Assembly (NCBI GenBank): GCA_024641925.1
Contig: JAHECB010000002.1
Span: forward strand, 1-51,690
Direction of reading: 5' to 3'
DNA: 51,690 bases
Source: Betaproteobacteria bacterium
GTDB taxonomy: Bacteria; Pseudomonadota; Gammaproteobacteria; Burkholderiales; Burkholderiaceae_C
The translations under genes and the position numbers were made by a program. Shown here in pieces: positions 44,719-51,690 of this stretch (the first letter of the stretch is position 1; every line of letters begins with the position of its first letter). The notes under the pieces are model-generated. The model saw nothing but the letters and a program-made list of their open reading frames with translations. It was not told the DNA's origin and ran no database searches.

Positions 44719-45896
44719 CACATCATTTCAAGCGCCAGCGCGGTGGCCTCGCCGCCGCCGATGCACAGTGCCGCCAGACCGCGCTGTTTGCCGTGTTTGC
44801 GCAAGGCCCCCAGCAGCGTGACGATGATGCGTGCGCCGCTGGCGCCGATGGGGTGGCCCAGCGCGCAGGCACCGCCATGCACGTTGACGATGTCGTGCGG
44901 CAGCTTGAACTCCGTCATGGCCGCCATGGTGACGGCAGCAAAGGCTTCGTTGACTTCCCACAGGTCCACCTGCTCCGGCTGCCAACCCGCCTTGTCCAAA
45001 GCCTTGCGGATGGCGCCGGCCGGCGCGGTGGCAAACCACTCGGGCGCCTGCGCATGCACGGCATGGCTGACGATGCGGGCGATCGGCTGGACCCCCATCT
45101 GCCGCGCCGTGCTGTCGCGCATCAGCACCAGCGCTGCTGCGCCGTCGGAAATGCTGGACGCGTTGGCGGCAGTGATGGTGCCGTCTTTCTTGAACGCCGG
45201 TTTCAGCGACGGAATCTTGTCCAGCTTGGCCTTGAAGGGCTGCTCGTCGAACTTCACCACCCTGTCGCCCGCCTTGCCGGCCAGCGTGACCGGCGCCATC
45301 TCCCAGTCGAAGCTGCCGTCTTCGTTGGCGGCCTTGCTGCGGGTGGTGGACGCAATGGCAAAGTTGTCCTGCGCTTCGCGGCTGAACTTGAACTTGTCCA
45401 CGCACTGTTCGGCAAACACACCCATGGCCTTGCCGCGTTCATAGGCGTCTTCCAGACCGTCCATGGCCATGTGGTCAAACAGCTGTGCCGCGCCGTACTT
45501 CACACCCTTGCGGGCAAACATCAGGTGCGGCGCACCGGTCATGCTTTCCATGCCACCGGCCACCACCACCCGCGCGCTGCCGGCGGCCAGCATGTCGTGC
45601 CCGAACATGGCCGCGCGCATGCCGCTGCCGCACATCTTAGACAGCGTCACCGCCCCCGCCGTCATGGGCAGTCCCGCTTTCAACGTCGCCTGCCGGGCCG
45701 GCGCCTGGCCCTGTCCGGCCATCAGGCAGTTGCCCATCAGCACTTCGTCAACGGCGTCACCCGGCACACCCGCACGCTGCACCGCGGCCCTGATGGCCAC
45801 GGCACCCAGTTCCCAGGCCGCCAGGCTGGCGAAGTCGCCCAGCAGACCACCAATGGGCGTGCGGGCGGCGGAAACGATCACGATGGGGTCGGACAT
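44718..45896 (-). CDS. Acetyl-CoA C-acyltransferase (thiolase)
   Basis: SKMCGSGMRA active-site Cys, GGACALGHPIGASGAR, LCIGGGEA. Confidence 0.95.
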   Translation of the reverse strand: MSDPIVIVSAARTPIGGLLGDFASLAAWELGAVAIRAAVQRAGVPGDAVDEVLMGNCLMAGQGQAPARQATLKAGLPMTAGAVTLSKMCGSGMRAAMFGHDMLAAGSARVVVAGGMESMTGAPHLMFARKGVKYGAAQLFDHMAMDGLEDAYERGKAMGVFAEQCVDKFKFSREAQDNFAIASTTRSKAANEDGSFDWEMAPVTLAGKAGDRVVKFDEQPFKAKLDKIPSLKPAFKKDGTITAANASSISDGAAALVLMRDSTARQMGVQPIARIVSHAVHAQAPEWFATAPAGAIRKALDKAGWQPEQVDLWEVNEAFAAVTMAAMTEFKLPHDIVNVHGGACALGHPIGASGARIIVTLLGALRKHGKQRGLAALCIGGGEATALALEMM

Positions 45897-45968
45897 GAGG
45901 GGCTCCTTGTGAGATGCAAAAAATCCGGAATGAGGCGCGGCGCGATGGCCAGCCGTTCAGCCAAGCGC

Positions 45969-47726
45969 TCAGCGCGCCACACCCAGCCTGAACCGCTTGG
46001 CCGGCTCGTAGGGAAACACGTCGTGCACATGGCCGGCCAGGATGCGTTCCTTGTGGCCTTGCCAGAAGGCCGCATCCAGCAAGTCGGCATGGTGCGCCAT
46101 GAACACTTCACGAACGCTGGCATTGCCCAGCAAAAAAGGCGCAAAGGTTTCCGGAAACACGTCGCCCTTGTTGACGGTGTACCAGATCTCGCCGCTCATT
46201 TCTTCTTCTTCGTTGCGCGGCTCGGGCACACGGCGGAAGTTGCAGTCGGTCAGGTATTCAATTTCGTCGTAGTCGTAGAACACGACCTTGCCGTGGCGTG
46301 TGACGCCGAAGTTTTTCCACAGCATGTCGCCCGGAAAGATGTTGGCCGCCACCAGGTCCTTGATGGCATTGCCGTACTCCACCACCGCATGCGCCATCTG
46401 CTCCGGCCCGGCTTCTTGCAGGTGGATGTTCAGCGGGATCATGCGGCGCTCGATGTACAGGTGTTTCAGCAGCAAGGTGTCGCCGTCTTCTTCCAGCATG
46501 CTAGGGCAGAAGTGCTTGATCTCGTCGATCAGTTCCTGCTCGAAACGGTGGCGCGGAAAGGCCACGTTGCTGTACTCCAGCGTGTCGGCCATGCGGCCCA
46601 CGCGGTCGTGCTGCTTGACCAGCAGGTACTTGCCCTTGATCTGCTCGCGCGAGGTGTCCTTCTGCGGCGGGTAGAAGTCCTTGATCACCTTGAACACGTA
46701 GGGAAACGACGGCAGGTCAAACACCAGCATCACCATGCCCTTGATGCCGGGCGCGATGCGGAAGCTGTCACTGGAATGCCGCAGGTGGGCCAGAAAGTCG
46801 CGGTAGAAGATGTTCTTGCCGTGTTTTTGCAGGCCCAGGCTGTTGTACAGCTCGGCGCGCGGCTTGCGCGGCATCATGCTGCGCAGAAACTGCACGTAAG
46901 CGCTGGGGATCTCCATGTCGGTCATGAAGTAGGCGCGTGCGTAGCTGAAGATCAGCAGCAGGTCGTTTTCACCAAACAACGCCGCGTCGATGACCAGCTG
47001 GCCCTTGGCGTTGTGCACGATGGGCACCGCCAGCGGCGTTTCGTTGAAGCCGTTGATGATCTTGCCGACCAGGTAGGCGCCCTTGTTGCGGTAGAACAAG
47101 CTGGATAACACCTGGATCTGGAAGTTGGTGCGCGGCCGAAAGCCACCCAGTTCCGAGGTCATGGCCTGCACCACATGGTCAACATCACGCTGCAGGTCCT
47201 CGAACGGGCTTCCCAGATCGAAGTGTTCGATGATGGTGCGCCAGGTCTCGTGCAGGTTGGCTCTGGTCGGGTAGTAGGCGCGGTAGGTGGGGCGGGTTTC
47301 CGGCTCGTCGTTTTCGATGTACTCGGTGCTGATGGCCGGCCGCAGGAAGATGAAGTCGTTGTTGAAGTAGCTCCGTGTCAGCAGCTTGGCCGTGACGGAA
47401 TTGAAAAACGTCTCGGCCAGTTCCGGCTGGTGGTGGTCGGTCAGCAGGCCGATGTAGTGCAGTTTGGCCTGTTGCCAGGTGTCCTGCGGCAGGTCGGTGG
47501 CACCAAAGTCGGTGCGCAGCCGGTTGACGGCTTCGTCGACACGGATGTCGTAGAACTCGATGCGCTCACGCTGAGCCAGTTGCTGGCCATGCCAATCTGC
47601 CACCTCAAAGCGGCGCTTGGCCTGGGCCGTGGTCTCTCGAAACAGGCGGTAATGGCGGTTGAAACCCTCAACCAGTGCCTGGGCGATTTCAAAAGCGCGA
47701 CTGTCGGTGAGTCGGTGGGGAAACAT
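45969..47726 (-). CDS. aceK: Isocitrate dehydrogenase kinase/phosphatase
   Basis: AceK-type sequence: [60 protein letters not shown]; start MFPHRLTD at 47726. Confidence 0.95.
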   Translation of the reverse strand: MFPHRLTDSRAFEIAQALVEGFNRHYRLFRETTAQAKRRFEVADWHGQQLAQRERIEFYDIRVDEAVNRLRTDFGATDLPQDTWQQAKLHYIGLLTDHHQPELAETFFNSVTAKLLTRSYFNNDFIFLRPAISTEYIENDEPETRPTYRAYYPTRANLHETWRTIIEHFDLGSPFEDLQRDVDHVVQAMTSELGGFRPRTNFQIQVLSSLFYRNKGAYLVGKIINGFNETPLAVPIVHNAKGQLVIDAALFGENDLLLIFSYARAYFMTDMEIPSAYVQFLRSMMPRKPRAELYNSLGLQKHGKNIFYRDFLAHLRHSSDSFRIAPGIKGMVMLVFDLPSFPYVFKVIKDFYPPQKDTSREQIKGKYLLVKQHDRVGRMADTLEYSNVAFPRHRFEQELIDEIKHFCPSMLEEDGDTLLLKHLYIERRMIPLNIHLQEAGPEQMAHAVVEYGNAIKDLVAANIFPGDMLWKNFGVTRHGKVVFYDYDEIEYLTDCNFRRVPEPRNEEEEMSGEIWYTVNKGDVFPETFAPFLLGNASVREVFMAHHADLLDAAFWQGHKERILAGHVHDVFPYEPAKRFRLGVAR

Positions 47727-47742
47727 GGGCACGGCCTTGCGA

Positions 47743-48474
47743 TCAGGGACTGCCGGCGCCCGGGCTGCCCAGGCTGATGTCGTCGTTTTCGTCGTCGGCG
47801 AAGTCCGCAGAGACAGCGGCGGGGCCGCGCGGGTAGCGCTTGATCGCCTCACCAAAAACGTTGACCACACTTTCCGGGCGGTCCATGCTGACTTTCAGAT
47901 CTTTCAACAAGCCGTCACTCAGGCCGTAGACCCAGCCGTGCACGGAGACCGCCTGGCCGCGTGCCCACGCGTCTTGCAGCACGGTGGACAGCGCCACATT
48001 GCCCACTTGCTCGATGACGTTCATCTCGCACAGGATGTCTTCCTGCTGGTCGGGCGGCAAATGGTCCAGGCGGCGGCGGTGACGCAAACGCACGTCCTGC
48101 ACATGTCGCAGCCAGTTGTCGGCCAGACCCACCCGGATGCCGCGCATGGCGGCACGCACGCCGGCACAGCCATAGTGGCCGACCACGATGATGTGCTTGA
48201 CCTTGATGTGCTCCACCGCAAACTGGATGGTCGACAGCGCGTTCAGGTCCGAATGCACCACCACGTTGGCCACATTGCGGTGGACAAACACTTCGCCCGG
48301 ATCGAGACCGGTGATTTCGTTGGCCGGCACGCGGCTGTCGGCGCAGCCGATCCACATGTAGCGCGGGCTTTGCTGTTGCGCCAAGCGGGTGAAAAACCCG
48401 GGCTCGCGCTGTTTGGTGGTTTCAGCCCATTGGCGGTTGTTGGCCAGCAGGTCTTGCAGGTGATCGTTCATCAC
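47743..48474 (-). CDS. can: Beta-class carbonic anhydrase
   Basis: [36 protein letters not shown]. Confidence 0.95.
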   Translation of the reverse strand: MMNDHLQDLLANNRQWAETTKQREPGFFTRLAQQQSPRYMWIGCADSRVPANEITGLDPGEVFVHRNVANVVVHSDLNALSTIQFAVEHIKVKHIIVVGHYGCAGVRAAMRGIRVGLADNWLRHVQDVRLRHRRRLDHLPPDQQEDILCEMNVIEQVGNVALSTVLQDAWARGQAVSVHGWVYGLSDGLLKDLKVSMDRPESVVNVFGEAIKRYPRGPAAVSADFADDENDDISLGSPGAGSP

Positions 48475-49058
48475 GCCAGTGTAGGCAAGGCGGGCTCACC
48501 ACTCACGGCACCTGGGCGCAACAGGACCATCATCACCCGGTCGATGGGTGTGCCAGCCTTCAACACACTCAACCGCATCAGGGCTTCACGCTGAAAACCG
48601 CTCTTTTCCAACACCCGCATCGAGGCCGGGTTGTCGGCATGCACGGGCGCAAACACCCGCATCACGGCCGGGTTGTGCAATGCCCGCTGCGACAGCAACC
48701 GCGCCACGGCGGTGCCTACGCCATGCCCCCAATACGGCTGTGCCAGCCAGTAGCCGATCTCGGCGGTGCAAGCCTGGGGGCCCCGGCCCCGGTGCATACC
48801 ACAACCGCCCACGGCCTGGCCGTTGAAACTGATGGCCCAGTTGTCGCCACCAAAGTCGATATGGCCTTGCGTGACCCAGTGCTGCGCGATCTGCAGTGTG
48901 TAGGGGTGCGGGAAGCCGTCGCTCATGTTGCGCCAGACGGCGGGGTTGTTGGCATGTTCGGCCAACGCAGGCGCGTCAAGCGCCTGCCACGCGCGCAGCG
49001 TCCAACCGGGCTTGTCCAGGCTCAAGGTGGGCAGCCCGGGCACGGCAGCGGACTTCAC
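48471..49058 (-). CDS. GNAT family N-acetyltransferase (RimJ/RimL-like)
   Basis: [40 protein letters not shown]. Confidence 0.92.
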   Translation of the reverse strand: MKSAAVPGLPTLSLDKPGWTLRAWQALDAPALAEHANNPAVWRNMSDGFPHPYTLQIAQHWVTQGHIDFGGDNWAISFNGQAVGGCGMHRGRGPQACTAEIGYWLAQPYWGHGVGTAVARLLSQRALHNPAVMRVFAPVHADNPASMRVLEKSGFQREALMRLSVLKAGTPIDRVMMVLLRPGAVSGEPALPTLA

Positions 49059-50233
49059 ATCGTTTCCGAAAACAGCTCACGGCCGATCAGCATCCGGCGG
49101 ATCTCGGACGTTCCTGCCCCGATCTCGTACAGCTTGGCGTCGCGCCACAGGCGGCCCAGCGGATAGTCGTTGATGTAGCCGTTGCCCCCGAAGATCTGGA
49201 CGCCCTCGCCGGCCATCCAGGTGGCCTTTTCGGCACACCACAGGATGACGCTGGCGCAGTCCTTGCGCACCTGGCGCACGTGTTCGCTGCCCAGCAGGTC
49301 CAGGTTCTTGCCCACGGTGTAGCAAAAGGCGCGGCCGGCCTGCAGCACGGTGTACATGTCGGCCACCTTGCCCTGGATGAGCTGGAACTCGCCGATCGAT
49401 TGCCCGAATTGTTTGCGGTCGTGGGTGTACGGCACCACGTTGTCCATCACCGACTGCATGATGCCGATGGGGCCCGCGGCCAGCACGGCACGTTCGTAGT
49501 CCAGCCCACTCATCAACACCCGGGCGCCACCGTTGAGTTCGCCCAGGATGTTGGCTGCCGGCACCTCGACGTTGTGGAACACCATCTCGCCGGTGTGGCT
49601 GCCGCGCATGCCCAGCTTGTCCAGCTTTTGCGCGGTTGAAAAGCCCTTCATGCCCTTTTCAACGATGAACGCGGTCACACCGCGAGCATTCAGCTCGGGC
49701 TCGGTCTTGGCGTAAACCACCATGGTGTCGGCGTCGGGGCCGTTGGTGATCCACATCTTGGTGCCATTGAGCAGATAGTGGCCGTCCTTTTCTTCGGCCT
49801 TCAGCTTCATACTGATGACGTCGCTGCCGGCGCCGGGCTCGCTCATGGCCAGCGCACCCACGTGTTCGCCGCTGATCAGCTTGGGCAGGTATTTCGCCTT
49901 CTGCGCGTCACTGCCGTTGCGCTTGAGCTGGTTCACACACAGATTGCTGTGCGCACCGTAACTCAGGCCCACACTGGCGCTGGCACGGCTGATCTCTTCC
50001 ATGGCGATCATGTGCGCCAGGTAGCCCATGTTGGCGCCGCCGTAGGCCTCGGGCACGGTGATGCCCAGCACGCCCAGGCTGCCCATCTTGGCCCACAGGT
50101 CCATGGGGAACTGGTCGCTGCGGTCGATCTCGGCCGCACGCGGGGCAATTTCAGCCTGCGCAAAGTCGCGTACCGCGTCGCGCAGGGCATCGATGTCTTC
50201 ACCGAGCTGGAAGTTCAAACCGGGCAGGTTCAT
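49055..50233 (-). CDS. Isovaleryl-CoA dehydrogenase
   Basis: [98 protein letters not shown]. Confidence 0.95.
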   Translation of the reverse strand: MNLPGLNFQLGEDIDALRDAVRDFAQAEIAPRAAEIDRSDQFPMDLWAKMGSLGVLGITVPEAYGGANMGYLAHMIAMEEISRASASVGLSYGAHSNLCVNQLKRNGSDAQKAKYLPKLISGEHVGALAMSEPGAGSDVISMKLKAEEKDGHYLLNGTKMWITNGPDADTMVVYAKTEPELNARGVTAFIVEKGMKGFSTAQKLDKLGMRGSHTGEMVFHNVEVPAANILGELNGGARVLMSGLDYERAVLAAGPIGIMQSVMDNVVPYTHDRKQFGQSIGEFQLIQGKVADMYTVLQAGRAFCYTVGKNLDLLGSEHVRQVRKDCASVILWCAEKATWMAGEGVQIFGGNGYINDYPLGRLWRDAKLYEIGAGTSEIRRMLIGRELFSETM

Positions 50234-50250
50234 GGTGCGGCAACCCTTCA

Positions 50251-50268
50251 ATTGACGTTCACGTCAAT
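50251..50268. promoter_or_regulatory. Candidate LiuR operator in front of isovaleryl-CoA dehydrogenase
   Basis: ATTGACGT-TC-ACGTCAAT, perfect 8-bp arms; ends 18 bp upstream of the ivd start; near the MerR-family regulator gene. Confidence 0.8.
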
Positions 50269-50299
50269 CATACGAGAGCACCTTGCGGCGGCCAGTTCC

Positions 50300-50746
50300 T
50301 CAAGTGCCGCGTTGGCGGCACCCGGCCGCCGCCTTATCCAGCAGCTGAATGCAACGTGCCTCGTGCTGCTCAATCTCTTGCAGGGTGATATCGATGTCCT
50401 CACGCTGCTGCTCCAGCAAGCGCCGGTGCTGGCCCAGGACCTGCAAAAAGGCCTTGAGCTGGGGGGCGGTATCGGCCGGGCTGTCGTACATGTCGACCAG
50501 CGGCTTGACCTCCAGCAAGCTCAGCCCCAGGCGCTTGCTGCGGAGCGTCAATTTCAGCCGCGTGCGGTCACGCTGCGTATACACCCGGTTACGACCGACG
50601 CGGGCCGGATGGAGCAGCCCCATGCCTTCGTAGAAGCGGATGGCCCGTGTGGTGATGTCGAATTCCGCCGCCAGTTCGGTGATGGTGTGGGTGCGCGGGG
50701 TGGCGACGGCGGCGGCCGGCGATTCGGTAGGCATGGGGTCTGGCAA
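50300..50746 (-). CDS. liuR: MerR-family transcriptional regulator, probable LiuR
   Basis: ITELAAEFDITTRAIRFYEGMGLLHPARVGRNRVYTQRDRTRLKLTLRSKRLGLSLLEVKPLVDMYD; adjacent to ivd. Confidence 0.88.
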   Translation of the reverse strand: MPDPMPTESPAAAVATPRTHTITELAAEFDITTRAIRFYEGMGLLHPARVGRNRVYTQRDRTRLKLTLRSKRLGLSLLEVKPLVDMYDSPADTAPQLKAFLQVLGQHRRLLEQQREDIDITLQEIEQHEARCIQLLDKAAAGCRQRGT

Positions 50747-50835
50747 TCCGGATCAGAACATCACAACACAGCAACTGTCCGGGAATCTACAAACCGCCGC
50801 ACGCCCGCTGCAGCAGGGCAAAAACCGAAAGACCC

Positions 50836-50871
50836 AAAAAAACGGCAGGCTGGATCAAACCAGACCTGCCG
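50836..50871 (-). terminator. Rho-independent terminator reading on the minus strand, upstream of liuR
   Basis: CGGCAGGTCTGG-TTTGAT-CCAGCCTGCCG (11-bp stem with one bulge) followed by TTTTTTT on the minus strand. Confidence 0.85.
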
Positions 50872-51047
50872 CAATTGCTTGGCATCTGAACGTGCCTGAA
50901 ACATACCCCTGAAACCGCAGTAGGGACTGCGTACTGTTGATGCCTTTGCCCGTCGGTCTCTTGTGAAGACTTCGCGCTTGTTGACAGCGGACCGGCCACA
51001 GTGTCCGGGGCGCCGCGCTATTGCGCATCCCCCATAGGTTGGAGCAC

Positions 51048-51069
51048 AAAACCCCCCCATCCGGGGGAT
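51048..51069 (-). terminator. Short G:C hairpin plus TTTT just after the metallopeptidase stop (minus strand)
   Basis: CCCCC-GGAT-GGGGG followed by GG TTTT on the minus strand; stem short, so weaker than the 50836 terminator. Confidence 0.45.
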
Positions 51070-51090
51070 GCAACGCAGCCAGCGCTACTG

Positions 51091-51690
51091 CTAATCGAGC
51101 ACCGGCAAGACTTCGCGCCGCAGCACCACGCGGGCCTGTTCGTAGCCCGGCAAGGCGGCACGCACCACGTCCCAGAAAGCGGCGCTGTGGTTCATCTCGC
51201 GCAGGTGCGCCAGTTCGTGGGTGACCACGTAGTCGATCACCGGCAGGCCGAAGTGGATCAGGCGCCAGTTCAGCCGGATGCTGCCATCGGCACTGGCACT
51301 GCCCCAGCGTGTGTTGGCCGAGCTCAGGCTCAGCCGCTTCATCTTCACGCCCAGGCGCTGTGCAAACAGCTGGCAGCGCTCTTCGAAGACGCGTCTGGCC
51401 TGGCGCTGCAACCAGCTTTGCACCAGGTCGCGTATCTGCTCGGCGCTGGCCGTTTGCGGCAGCCCCAGGTGCAGCGTCAGGCTGGGCACACCCGGCAAAG
51501 CCTGGGCATCGCTGTGCAACACGGCGCCGGTGGCGCGCGCGTCCAGCACCATGATCACCGTGTCACCCAGAAAAGGCACGCTGCCGCCTTCGCACCACTG
51601 CACACGTGCCGCCTCGAGTCGGGCGGTGCGTTCACGCTGGTCTTGCAGCTTGCGCAGGATCCAGGCTGCTTTTTCACGAAGTGCCGCTTC
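51091..51690 (-). CDS. YgjP-like M48-type metallopeptidase, N-terminus beyond the window end
   Basis: VVTHELAHLREMNHSAAFW (HExxH); reading frame stays open from 51603 to the window edge. Confidence 0.92.
   Translation of the reverse strand, partial: EAALREKAAWILRKLQDQRERTARLEAARVQWCEGGSVPFLGDTVIMVLDARATGAVLHSDAQALPGVPSLTLHLGLPQTASAEQIRDLVQSWLQRQARRVFEERCQLFAQRLGVKMKRLSLSSANTRWGSASADGSIRLNWRLIHFGLPVIDYVVTHELAHLREMNHSAAFWDVVRAALPGYEQARVVLRREVLPVLD

Noticed and set aside
44793-47108. 771-aa plus-strand ORF opposite thiolase/aceK
   Set aside because: Shadow ORF crossing two well-supported minus-strand genes
50761-51060. 99-aa minus-strand ORF in the liuR upstream region
   Set aside because: Spans the strong terminator and hairpins, cysteine/arginine-rich, no family resemblance; more likely noncoding

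Overview
Dense, high-GC chromosomal window whose gene content looks like Burkholderiales, probably Comamonadaceae (taxonomy is inference). I see no rRNA, tRNA, CRISPR array, transposase or prophage. Main blocks, left to right: (1) the end of a TRAP dctM gene and a small helical protein; (2) a double-length UvrA paralogue with four Walker A motifs; (3) a heavy-metal-type two-component system with a divergent small secreted protein; (4) a cytochrome c maturation block ccmEFGHI without ccmABCD beside it; (5) a livKGFHM ABC transporter translationally coupled to an alpha/beta hydrolase and divergent from malonyl-CoA decarboxylase/synthetase (matAB); (6) two long minus-strand arms that together encode leucine/isovalerate degradation (ivd, MCC beta/alpha, enoyl-CoA hydratase, HMG-CoA lyase, thiolase, MerR-type LiuR), interspersed with carbonic anhydrase, AceK, LysE, a GNAT-DinB fusion, DUF4126, YbaK, DUF1289, TrkA/TrkH and a DUF2868-like protein. 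I found no clearly new multi-gene system. The best leads are: a near-identical palindrome (ATTGACG-N4/5-CGTCAAT) in front of both leucine arms; two abutting palindromes in front of MCC alpha; a possible small RNA or liuR leader attenuator between the metallopeptidase and liuR; the tandem UvrA; and the GNAT-DinB and DUF2868-plus-C-terminal-domain fusions. All family names come from reading the translations; no database search was run.
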